From positions 518,453 through 582,452 of the forward strand of contig LUGG01000031.1 in assembly GCA_001683735.1 (NCBI GenBank): DNA of 64,000 bases, read 5' to 3'. Below, one piece after another: positions 45,692 through 57,411 of the stretch. The notes below the pieces were generated by a model. That model made no database searches and had not been told where the DNA came from. It was given only the letters and a program-made list of their open reading frames with translations. The stretch comes from Grifola frondosa (Eukaryota; Basidiomycota; Agaricomycetes; Polyporales; Grifolaceae). The first letter of the stretch is position 1. Every line of letters begins with the position of its first letter. The translations under genes and the position numbers were made by a program.

Positions 45692-48600
45692 TCAAGTTGC
45701 CGGTATGCCCTTCAAGTACTTCTGCAGCTTCAACAATGCTGCCTCCGAAGCGATAAAGTTCAACAGAGTGCCCACGGTCAAGGCGACCGCGGCTGTCGAA
45801 GTCGGGCGTTGCTGCGGGTCTCGCTCGTACCTCTGCTCCTCCATCGCCAGCGCATCCTTCACCGCATTCCTCGCCGCATCAGAGCTCTTCACCATCATCT
45901 CTTCCAAGGTTGTTTGCCCCTCTTGCTGGAGAGCGTCGAAGAACGGGCGGATAACATGATTATCCAGTTCCTCCAGGAAAGCCTGCTTATTGAGCACCAG
46001 TTTCTCCGTCTATGAAGAATATCAATGAACGATCATCTCGCAATCTGTCAGAACAAGATGCGCACTCTTTTCATAAATGGCCATATCGCAGACCCAAGCA
46101 GCCACGGAACGGCTGCAATGACTGCGATCGGGGCGCGCAACATGAAACCTAGTTGCTCATACTCCACATCCTGACGCTCTCCACCTGTGAAGCTGCTTTC
46201 TTCATCCGTCTCCTCCGCAAAATAATCGATTGGTCGACGCTTCAGGAATGGCTTCGCGATCGTCTCTTGCAACGAGCGATACGCGGAAGCGGCTGGTCGC
46301 AACGGTGTGCATCATCTTGCGTCGAATGCTCGACAGTGTGAGCGTCTCCACCGTCGCGCCTCGCTCGTTCAATTCGTCGATGATCTCCTCTTTGAGTTCA
46401 GCCTGAACGTCATTGCTGATGAACACTTGTATCTTGCTCCGGAGAGAAGCAAAGTGCTCCTCCCGCGACATATTTGCAAGCCTACGGACGAACGAGACAA
46501 AGTCGCGCTTCAACTTGGACAACGACCGGTTCAGGTCTATCTGCACTTGCTGAAGAAACATCTCCGCTGTCGATACAGAGTGGAAAGTGAGCTCCTCGTC
46601 CGTCGTCTCGATTCGCTAGAACGAATCACGTAAGTTGCACAATACGCCATAAATCAAGCGCAATGCGTACCTGCCGGCCAGCCGGACTACCCTTGATGCT
46701 TTTGACAGTATTTTCCAGAGCTAGACTTGCCGAACTGCGGCCTTGGGGCTCTAGACGCTTGTATGCGGCTTGAAATCTTTCCGTGGACTGGAGCTGATTG
46801 CGGGAGCTGTTCAAAGACCACTCGCCCAGCACCTCCTGATACTTCTGCCTCACTTCCTCGAATTCTGCGTATGCCTTCTCACGCTCCTCCTCTGAACGAC
46901 GCATAGTCAAAAGTTTGCGACTGGTCACGTCAACAGAAATCAAAACCATTCAACAACCGTAAACTACGTACTGTTGGTTTGTTATCGCCTTGTGCAACTG
47001 CTTAGAGAGCCGTGCGCCTTCTTCCATCAAAGTGCGATGATGCGATGACATGACCATGTCCGTGACAATCCGCTTGATGCTCTCTTGCAGCTCACTCCGT
47101 CCAAGCTGCTCCTCCACGGCCTTCTTCCAGACGCCAGCGTCAAGATTTTGAAAGGTAAGTTCCGACTTGTGAGCGCCAAGGATCTTTTCTGCACACTAAA
47201 CGTATTCCATAACATATCAGCAAGATAGTCCGTCTGTGACATTTGAGAAACGCACATCGTACTCTATGGAGTTCGCTATCCATATGTCTTTGAAGACTGG
47301 TTTACCGTGCATCGACAAGCGAAGCAAGGCACGCGCACTCATACCCATGCGAGAAGAGCAACGGAGCACACGCCGTTGGGCGTCACCATGTTTCGGCCAA
47401 AAGGCCTTCGCTACACTAGCAACTTGCTGCTCGACGCGGTCTTTGACGACCTAGTTGAGATGCCCAATTCAGCCACTCGTTCTACAAATATTGAACTTTG
47501 GCGTGTACCTGATCAAGATGTGTGCAGAGAACCAACTCAGGAGGACGACCGAGACCACTTTTGATAAGTTCCGGGAGCTGTTGACGCCAGTCGTCTTTGG
47601 ATACCTCCTTGAAAGACACGATGGGGATGACTGCATTCACCTCCTTGGCGACGCGTTTGATCAAATCCTCGAAGCTGTGAAACTACATACAAAACGGGAT
47701 CAGCGACCGGGATGTACGACAATGAATAACTGACTTCGTTATGGGATTCACCAATTCCCTATTCGCGGTTAGTTACAGACCATCGTGAGCATGTACGGAG
47801 GCTTACGGGAAGATCAATGAACTAATATCGGTCGTTAAGTACAACCACAAAGAAGGTAACGTAGACAAATACTCGCTCACCTCGAAATCACCCTCAAATT
47901 TTTCATCGCGCAATGCTTCGAACTCAATTTCCAGCAATGGCCATGAGCGCGGCCTCTCTTTAGGTAACTCCACATTCAAACGGCGGCACAATCTGATCAC
48001 GTCGTTCACTTGCGCAAGCTAGTAGCACAGCACGAACATTAACATGCTGGAAACGATTCTGAAGTAAACACAATTCTCACCAAGTCCAACACATGCTCCT
48101 CGCCAGAAGCCCTCTCGGGAATGCGGTAACCAGCCTTCTCAAATCGCAGCAAATTACTCTTGGTAGTCGGGTGCAAATCAATCCAGTTCTTATACACCTC
48201 TCTCTTACGAGTCATCAACTTCAACGCTTGTTCGTCGGTGCCGACCGAACGAGAGTCGCCGAGTGTGTCTGGAATATCGTCCAATATAGCAGCGAAGATG
48301 TTAGAGTCCTTTGGGGGACGATAGTTTTCCATCATTGCACCGAAGTGGTGTCGCTGAAGGCTATCGATGGCATTCTGAAAGTAAGCAGCATCGATATCCA
48401 AGTTGGGAGTCTGCTGTCCCTTGACGTGTCGCACACGGCATGGCCAAGCGGTCGACGGAAGTTCTTTATCATCAGGTAAGTAAAATTGACTGAAAAGCTG
48501 AAATCTCTCCATACCATCAGATGGGAGGAGCATTCGACCCATGAGCGCATTCAAAAAAAGCGATTTCCTGCCGTGGTGATAAGTGATCATCAAATAGAGG

Positions 48601-49612
48601 CAATTCAAGAAATGTGAACATACCCAGCCTTTACCATGCCACAAAAAGCGATGGAAAAAGTTTTCGTCTTGTCCCGCATAAGCTCTTTCTCAACATTATC
48701 TCGGATCTCGAACAAATGAGCACAGCGGACGGCTTCAGGACCAGAACCAGACACAGACGGGCCTTCCGTTGCGAATGCAGCAAGCTCTGCATCGAGAGCG
48801 GAGCGCAGATTTGTGATCAACTCAATCTGCGCACGACCAATGTCTGCCATGGAAGCCTCGCTGACACGATCGTCTACCCATCTCTCTGCCATATCCTTCA
48901 TTGTCGACGTATACGGATCACCATCTGAAGGAAGGATACCAAGATGATCGGCAATCTCGAGGGCATAGGATTCGCCTACAACAACGTTGAAGGGTTGATC
49001 ATAGAATGATGCCTGTATGGAACTCCGAGGATTGGGACCGGGACTGCGACTGTCTTCTCTTCGTCGGGAAGCGCTCGGCGATACCACAAGTGACGGACTG
49101 CGCGGAGAGTCGCGATGCACCGTATACAGCGCATGGAACTGCTCAAAGCATCGCTTGACATCCGCACGCGAATCATCGATGATAGAGTTCGCCTCTCCTA
49201 ACCTGGACTTGAACCTCTCGTTATCGGCATCCACATCAGACAGGAGAGCGACGAAATTGAGATGGCTGCGGCGATGAGATTTCTCAGTCTCCTCGATGAG
49301 ATCGTCGGTTGCATGATCCTGTTTCTTCAACAAGATTTTAGCAGATTTCAGTGCATCCGAGAGATGCCTGAAAGACCCGTCTCCGTCTGAAGTTGCCAGT
49401 AGGACGGCAAGAGCATCCCGATCTCCATGATATAGAATTGTTTTCAGTTTCACTGAAAGGTCTTCTAGGTCCTTAGAAAACGCGATGAGGGATTTTTTGT
49501 AGTCCTTCGCCGATTGCAGCTCTTGCTCTGCGATACTGTCTAATTTCTGCAGTTTGGTTAGGATGGCGGATGTGATCTTCACGAGTGAATCCAAGGCAGG
49601 TAAGTGATCCAT
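45692..49612 (-). CDS. Dynamin-like large GTPase, copy 1
   Basis: About 330 residues of helices precede a GTPase domain with all core motifs: G1 FCGMVKAGKSLFLNALMG, a switch I candidate LPSTAWPCRVRHV, G3 FIDLPGIGE, and G4 CTHLDQV. Then come helical stalk-like exons (QLGRSELQESIKRIVTDMVM, RKLLTMRRSEEEREKAYAEF, LKRDFVSFVRRLANMSREEH) and a hydrophobic stretch, APIAVIAAVPWLLGSAIWPF, near the C-terminus, which could dip into a membrane. This order suits dynamin-like or mitofusin-like fission/fusion GTPases, though I cannot name the subfamily. About eleven introns; the first splits Walker A between glycine and lysine. Compared with copy 2, an 11-nt loss near 46,300 shifts the frame and would cut off the hydrophobic tail. 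Confidence 0.72.
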
Positions 49613-50184
49613 GGTTGGATATCACCGTTGCAAGTGGCAGTAGAGGATAGATAAAGCACAACTCGTTGGATTGATGTCCTGTCAATGTTGGTTGAGCGTC
49701 TGGCACTATCGTAAACGATCTCCACGTTTCCGGGGAGAAAATGCATAGCAGAAGCGGTACACCAGTTGACTTGCACGTATTTGGGAGTATACATGCTCCG
49801 GTGCCGGTTACGCTACTTGCGGTTGTGAGTGCTACTCAAAGTCCGATTGCACCTGTCTAAGGGATGGGCGTATGCGGGAGGTATCTGGGCATTTGGAAAA
49901 GCCGGGTGTATTGCATGTTGGTCTCAGGATGAGAGTTCCCCGTAGCGTTTGGGGTGCTTGGCGAGAATTAATATTTCCATAAGCAAAGCCGACGACATGT
50001 GAGAACAACTGAAGAAAGTCAACATCGGAGGACGAACCTTGAGCTTGAATATCGGCGACAGTGCGCTCGAGCAAGTCAAATAATGGAAATGCTTGTGACT
50101 GTGCTTGCGTCTGGGCATCAAATATCACTGTCTGGCGAGCAACTGACGGCCGGCGAGCATAGCGTGCAGCGGTAAGGTCTGAAG
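49613..50184. promoter_or_regulatory. Shared divergent promoter region
   Basis: The 572 bp between the start codons of the two dynamin-like genes must carry both promoters. I see no clear TATA box or repeat. The antisense frame at 49,832-50,314 overlaps copy 2's first exon and looks like chance. Confidence 0.55.
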
Positions 50185-53100
50185 ATGGATCGACAGATGC
50201 TGGTGGCGATAACGGAAACGGGAGAATCGTTGGTGGCGACGGGGTCAGCTGTGTGCGAAACGATAAAAAAGCTGGATGGCGTTGCGAAGAGTGAGTTCTC
50301 GCCGGTGGATGCATACGAGCAGGCAGTCAAGCGACTCTGCAGCGACGTGAACATCGTAACGAGCAAGCTGCGGTCGACGTTTGCGTCGGAGGCGACGCTT
50401 TCTTCTTCCCTCCTCGACACCGCCGCTACCGATGTTTCCCTCCGTCAGCTTCTCGCCGCTCTCCTCCATGCTCGCTACTCCCTCGACTCTCGTCTCAACG
50501 ACTTCACTGCCCGTATTGCGCAGCCTCAGATACCCTCCGTCGTTGCTCCTCGTCCTAAATTCCTCATATCTCATATCAATGGTCTCGATGCCACCCGCGT
50601 GACCATTCGTACCCGTCTCGAAGAGTTTCAGAGTCTCTTCCAATTACACGAGTCGTTCCGACTTCGCTTCTCCTACCAACCGTTTCGAATATCCGCCAAG
50701 CACCTAGAAGGTCTCCAGCTCGTCAGGAAGCGCTATACCTTCAGATTCGATGCCGAATGGGTCGAACGCTACTCCAGTGCCATGAGATCCATGGCCAAGC
50801 TCTGGGTTGACGACCTTATCAAGAAAGCTACAATTCCCAGCCTTGGGCGCACTCAAGCTAGTCTCTTGCAGCATCTCCAGATACTCGTCGACGGGGAGCT
50901 TCCTGTTTTCCAGAATGCGTACCCGGAAACATACAACCTCCTTCTCGGCCTTCAAGCCGGAATCAAGAAGGAGATAGCTCGCGAACGAAAGCACAAATTC
51001 ATCATTGCTTTTTGTGGCATGGTGAAAGCCGGGTGTGTCTCATTCCATCACTTTCCCCGTCTAGCATATTTACCATGCGACCGATCTGTATAGTAAATCC
51101 CTTTTCATTAACGCATTGATGGGCCGTTCTATTCTGCCGTCTGATGGTATGCGTGCAGTCGCTGTCTAGTTATGCCTCTCCTGACCGTCCTGCAGAACTC
51201 CCTTCAACTGCCTGGCCGTGTCGTTTGCGACATGTCCGAGGTCGCAGAGAGCCCTTCCTAAGAATCGATTCTGCCTTTTTTCAGGTAGCGATCGATCGCC
51301 TTAAATTATGCAAATACGGCGAAATGATGTCGAACTACGCTCTTCCGTCAGACAAGGATATTTTTGCAGACCTTCTCTGCGAGGGCATGAATGACGACGA
51401 CGAAGCCGCAGATCCTACCGGGATAACCATAACGAATGCAGCATCACAGGAAGCTCACCGGCGGGAGATATATAACAATTGGAACGATCTGCATCCGATA
51501 ACAAAGGCCAATCTGCTAAGATTTGAACAAGATAATTACGTGTTACCCGCTCAAGCAATGGGCGAGAAAGACGTTTCTGATCTGGTAAAATGTTCTCTTG
51601 CAACGCAGCACAAGACTCATTCGTGCGATTTTCAGCTTACGCAGGTCAACGATGTTGTGCGTCTTTGTCGTAGGCTGAGTGTTCCACTGCCAAAAGGAAG
51701 ACCGTTGAATTGGCCGGTGGTAGAATGCGAATTTGAGGCTCTACGAAATCAGAAGCTCTGGGGGACTTTGAGGCATGTCATTCCTTTGCACATCTATGTC
51801 TGGGCTAGTTTAGAACGTAGCGGTTTCAATGTTGCAGTTCATTGATCTTCCGGTACGTGCCGCACATTTCGCATCGACAGATTGTTCTCTCGTCTCATCT
51901 GTGTAATAAGGGAATCGGAGAAACTTCATGCGATGATGTACGTTTACTTCAGTTGACGTGCATTCTCTATCTCATTTTTTTTTCAGTTCCATAGTTTCGA
52001 AGACCTAGTGAGGATGGTCGCCAAGGAGGCTAATGCACTTGTTCCTATCATATCATTCAAGGAGGTAGCAAAGGACGATTGGAGGCAGCAGCTACCGGAA
52101 ATCATCAAGGCAGGACTCGGTCGTGCGCCGGAAATGGTGATATGTACTCATCTTGACCAGGTACGCCGACGTTTTGACCCATTCTCCCAATGTCAAAATT
52201 CTCTACCAGGTCGCGAAAGATCGAATCAAGCAGCAGATCCTCAGCGTAGCGAATTTTCTGGCCAAATAGCTCGGAATGTCTATAATCGCGCCTCTTGCTG
52301 CTCGTCCGTATGGGTCTGAGTGCACGAGCACTACTTCAGCAGTCCGTGTGTCAAAGCCGAACTTTGAAGACATTTGGGTCGAGGGTCGCGTTGCTTACGA
52401 CGTACGTATGTCAAACGAAGTCTTGCGGTGTCTGTACTAACATCTGCATAAAGTGTGCGGAGAAAATCCTCGGTGTTGGCAACCCCAAAACCAAATACGA
52501 AGTATTGGAATTTGACGAGTGGAAGGAAGTCATAGTTGATCAACTCAAGGAAAGCGAGCTGGAGTCCGCGATTACTCGTCTCACTACCGATATCGCCATG
52601 ACGAAACGTGGCTATATTTTGAAAGTTGAAGGCGAACAACTTCATAGAATGATCAGCAAGTCGATTGTCGATCATAAGTATGTACTTCTTTGATGCATGT
52701 CTTATTGATTTGACAATTGAAAATATTAACGCATCTAACAGCCGTCTCCTATCAGTCATGGGTCGTTCGCAACTTCAATTCGAATTGGCCTATGCCGCCT
52801 TCAAGGAAATCAGGTTGTTGTTTGCAGAAATGTTGGAAGATTGGCGCGCTGAAGAGAATCGCTCGCAAGCTGCTTATATGGAGAAGCTTCACAAAGCTAT
52901 ACATGTACTCCAGCTACAAGGACTCACTGTTGCAGCGCAGGCCACAGAGAAGACAATGTCTCTAAGTCATTGGCGAAAGAATATCGGAGTGCGTATTCAA
53001 CTTTCCTTGATGCGATTGTACCTTTAACCTGAGGGAACGAGTGTTAGAGACACCAGAACCCGAACATCCTCATATTTCATCATCAGTCCGACGTCGAATT

Positions 53101-54025
53101 CTTTGTTGTGTCGATCCAACGGGAGATGCACTCGTTGTTGGGGTCCCTCAAGCGCCAATTTGTATCATTTGTTCGCGAACTAGCGAACCGATGTCGTGCA
53201 GAATATTTCGATTCTCTCAGGGACAAGATACAGAAGACCATCAGGGACGATGCACAGAACGAATTGATGACTGGCATCCTAGATCGCCTGGATGCTTTCG
53301 GGGAGGACATCGAGGCGTTACTACTCCCGAACATTATGAAGAAGGTCGTACACTCCATTGTCGCAGAACGCTATAATGCCGCAACCGCGCATCGTGCAAT
53401 TCGAAACGCAATCGTAGGACCACTACTGACTAGAAACGAAACAAGTAGCAATGGAACGGATGCGGACTGGACGGACGTCAGCACAGAAACCTCGAGTGAC
53501 GAGTCCGCCAGTATCGTTACTGAAGAGAAAGATATCCAACAACTAGGTTTCATGCTGCGAGCGCCTGTAGCCGTACTTGCGACTATTCCATGGTTCCTCG
53601 GTGTCGGCGTTTGGCTTTTTATGGCTCGTGTATGTGGCAGTCTTACTATTTCCGTTTGCTAATCCTGAAATACACAGTCTAAGCAATACTTGCTTAATGT
53701 GGAATCATTGATCGAAGAGCTTCAAGAGCGTGCTATTCGGCCATACTTCGATGGTCTGCATGAGGAGGGTGTTACCACACTGGAGAACATTGGAGAAAGG
53801 AGTTCTAAGGTTGCGGAATTGGCCATTCATGAGTCTCTGGAGGAAGAGGAGAGACGATATCAGCAGGAACGGAGCCTCAAGCAGAAGGAGCGATCACAGA
53901 ACGAGCCACCCCGTCCTATTATTGCGGTTTCGTCGATGACTCTGCTACTCAACCTTCTCGCCGCCGACTCGGGGCTTCTGGGAATCCAAAGACACCTTAC
54001 AGAGTCAAAGGTAGTAAATGATTGA
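50185..54025 (+). pseudogene. Dynamin-like large GTPase, copy 2, probably decaying
   Basis: Same plan and intron positions as copy 1: exon 1 (50,185-51,032) ends AFCGMVKAG, and the next exon opens KSLFINALMG, so the intron again splits Walker A. ELPSTAWPCRLRHV, FIDLPGIGE, CTHLDQ, stalk exons (LKRQFVSFVRELANRCRAEY), the hydrophobic APVAVLATIPWFLGVGVWLF and the C-terminal tail all follow. Damage: one G appears missing from the run at 51,760-51,764, just before a GC-AG intron (51,773-51,837); after G4, the exon from 52,210 meets TAG at 52,267-52,269, and the frame homologous to copy 1 (FWP..RMGLSARALL) contains TAA at 52,283-52,285. A splice to the AG at 52,269 would keep a reading frame but drop a conserved segment. 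Confidence 0.7.
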
Positions 54026-54409
54026 ACATGTGTAGCTAGTTGATTAGACGGGTCATTCTAGGCGGAGAGCGTGCACTCTTCAACTGCAAGAACATCGCCA
54101 GTGGCTGCATACAAACATGGTGAAAGCTAGCCCAGAGCTTCTCCCTAGATGCGACCTAGGCACGCGCGATAAGATGGTCCTGCCAAGTAACATCTCATCG
54201 AGTTCTACTAGCACTAGCCCTGCATTATAATCAGCAGCTTGTGGCAGGTCGGAGAATAGCCGCGACATCTTATGGCAGTGCCGTCGAACGATCTTTCATT
54301 GAGACATCAAGACATTACTTCGTATCGTAAGGGACTGTACAATATCCTATCGTCGCGACGAATTGCACAAGAATCCGCCGACATAATCAACCGTCTCATC
54401 GTGAGAAGT
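54026..54409. other. Convergent intergenic region
   Basis: Between copy 2 of the dynamin-like gene and the transporter gene, tail to tail. No gene recognised. Confidence 0.4.
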
Positions 54410-56634
54410 TTAATCTTTCTCACCCATGCTTCCTTCGACGAGGGCGTTGAGCTCGTCTTCCTGAGCATCGAGATGGCGGAACTGGAACCAGAACAGTATT
54501 CCAGAGATCCCAGCAAGCACTCCCATTACGCCGTAGTTCCACACCAGCAGTGGATCGGCAGAAAGCGCTAGAAAATACTAAGCCAAGTTTGGGACCGAAA
54601 TTGAACAAATCACACTCACTGACAAAGGCTTCACCGATAGCACTGGAGATGGCGGACATGAACAGGAACACGGACATGACGAGTGAGCGCATATTCTTCG
54701 GCGCCTTGGTGAAGGCATACTCGAGGCCGGTAATGGACGCGAAGATTTCAGAGAATGCTATGAGCACGTAGCTACCGGTCTGGATCCACACGTTGAGCGG
54801 GGAGACGAGAGGATTCCCATCGGCATCCTGGCACGTAGCGGCATGGTATCCGCACGGATTGGTTTTGTAAATATAGTGTTGTACCACGGCAGCCCAAATC
54901 ATCGCAGCCGCGCCGGTGAAGAACCCTGTCGTAATCTTCTTGAGGGGAGTGAAGTTGATACCAACACGACGCAGTGCGGGATAAAAGAACATGTCGCAGA
55001 TCGGGATGAAGATGATCAGCGCGAATGGATCCAAGTTGGAGAGCCACGTCATTAGGTACACCGTGCGTGCTCATCGTCGCAGCTTGTGACGTAAGATTGT
55101 TGTTCAACTGATTGTAGGTAAGCCCTAGCAGACGACAAGGTCGATAATCAAGCAACTGATTATCATTGGAGAAAACTCACAATAGACAGGATACCACAGG
55201 AAAACAGCGCAGGCCTTGAAGCCACGCTTAACCTCGTCAACCCATTGATCATCGAACGTCATCCAGATTGGGAGTGTCTCTCCTTTATAATTGCTCGGCT
55301 TAGCGGATTCCCAGAAGTCGGGTGCATAAAGGGCCTTGAATGTCTTCACCGGGTTCCACGACCACCTGCCCTTCATAGCAAGCCGCCAGATGCGCACAGA
55401 CTTGGAGAGAACGGAGCCAGTTGGTGGGGACGTAATATAACGGTTGCGGCCGAAGTATAGCACGAAGGGGCAGAGGAGGAAAACCACGGTGGGGAGGGTG
55501 AAGGCAAGGTAATAGCCAACATACTAACAGCAATAGTGGAAAAAATCAGACAATACGTTGCGGTCAAATACGGATTACATACCCTCTCGGAATAAGACAT
55601 GCCGATTTGTCCGACCAGGGCACCGATGTTGATAAAGAGGTAGAAGTACTGGCAGAATCGATGACGGTCGTTAATCATAGCGCACGACATAGAAGGGAAA
55701 ACTGACCATATATATCCTAGTAGTCGTCAATGCGGGATCGACGATGACTCGTTCGCCGCTCTTCGTAGTCGCGAAAGAGCTTTGTTCTCTTGTATTGCTC
55801 GGCAACGAGGGGAGAGATGTTGGCTTTGAAACCTCCAGTGCCAATACCCATGATGATCACGGCAATGATAAAACATGGGACAGCACCATGGGAGTGGTTA
55901 ATAATACCGGGAATCGAGGAAATGATGAGCAGGATGTGGCCAAAAAGAGCAATACCGACTGCGACACAAATGGTTTTGAACCGACCCCATCGAGTGTCGC
56001 CAAGTAGGCTCCGAAAAGAGGAATTACATAAACCCTTGAATGAATCGTTGTGGATCAGTTGAGCGAATGGCGAGGGTATGGAACTCACCAGAAGGAATTG
56101 AAGGTGCCGATACCGGTAGAAGCACGCTGGCCAAGACCGAGCGCGCCAGCTTGGCCAGTTGGATTCGGGGCAGCGCCTGTTTTGGAGCCAGGAGGAAGAG
56201 GTTGCTGGATGAAATTGGTCTAGAGATCGAGTGTAAGGGTGATCAGGTCGCGTGACTAGATGAGGTGAAAGCTGGACGTTGAACGTACAAATACAACGGT
56301 GGCTCCATAGTACGAGAATCGTTCCGCAAGCTCGATAAAGGCGATCACTATGCAGAGAAAGTAAGGCCATGGTGAGCTGCGCACAACGCCGGCGGCGACG
56401 AGTCCAAGGACCGAACTCGGACTCACTGTACGCATTCCAGGGAACACTGTCCGAGACGCGCCTGAGTATGTCACGCTCCTCGTCAGTTGGGAACTCCAGT
56501 CCCTCATGGACACTGTCGAACTCGGTGTGGGAGAGGTGATGGTCGTCTGACGAGGGGGATTTCTTCTCGTATTCATCTTTCTTGGCCTCAGCATAACCAG
56601 CGAACACAATGTCGTCGGTCTGAAGGCCTGCCAT
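54410..56634 (-). CDS. PTR2: POT/PTR2-type peptide transporter
   Basis: Proton-coupled import of di- and tripeptides across the plasma membrane is the known role of this family. After a charged cytosolic lead (GLEFPTDEERDILRRVSDSV), the first helix has IAFIELAERFSYYGATVVF, the ERFSYYG signature with the ExxER-type residues. Then come FIQQPLPPGSKTGAAPNPTG, PLFGAYLGDTRWGRFKTI, GTGGFKANISPLVAEQY with the family's FKANI-type motif, FYLFINIGALVG, and later helices (FALIIFIPICDMFFYPALRR, WIQTGSYVLIAFSEIFASIT then GLEYAFTKAP, and VMSVFLFMSAISSAIGEAF). Length and twelve-helix pattern are usual. Several short introns. A frame break near 55,774 (one extra T in the coding strand) separates KRTKLF from TTKSGERVIVDP. 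Confidence 0.9.
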
Positions 56635-57411
56635 GTTGCTCAGCAAAGAGTTGGAGGCGATGAAGGGGGATCGAGGGAGAAGCTATGCCTAGCTATGCTC
56701 TGCTATGCTTGAGAGAGAAGCTACGCTCTGCAAAGTTTGATAAGAATCATGGGTTCGGAATTTATACGAGCACATGGTGCCTGGAAGATGCGGTTAGATA
56801 TCCACTGGGCAGACCAGGTGGCCACTTTGTGACAGCGCACCACATGCTACCATATCATACAACCATCACTTTGGCGAAATTCGCCCGTACTTCGATAAGT
56901 TATCTCTCCTGGCGCCGCGGAGTTCCCCACACCAATCGCGCAATCGAGCCATAGGTCGGGCCTCCTAGCTGCCCTAGGCTGCCCTGAGGTCCGGGCCAAA
57001 ATCATATACCATATCGCGTGCGGCATATCCATCATGCTCCGGGCCTAGCAATATCCCAAGTGTCGCCTCCAGCGCACTACAATACATGCCACTTCAATAA
57101 AGGTATATCACGTCTAAGATAATGTATAACGGAATATGGCCCATCAATCATACTACCGTAGCGAGCGGCCGTAAGCGAGGGCATTGTAGGGTATACACTC
57201 ATATCATGCAACAACAAACGATATGATACAGAACCATGGGGTATAGGATGGATCAAAAGAATGGCCGATGACAATTGTAAGGTAGAAGATTCCTATACCT
57301 GAATAGACAAGAACGGAACAAAGGAGCGAGGTGGCACAGACAAATGGGTAACATGTGCGAAGAATGATTAACGTGCGCCAGAAGGATGCAAAAAGTGACA
57401 GTCTCAGACGT
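56635..57411. other. Intergenic region, transporter promoter
   Basis: The 5' flank of the transporter gene and 3' flank of the next gene. A short AGCTATGC repeat (56,680-56,710, three or so copies) lies just before the transporter start. Nothing else is recognised. Confidence 0.45.

Noticed and set aside
49832..50314. 160-codon minus frame in the GTPase promoter region
   Set aside because: Overlaps the first exon of copy 2 antisense and has no family match.
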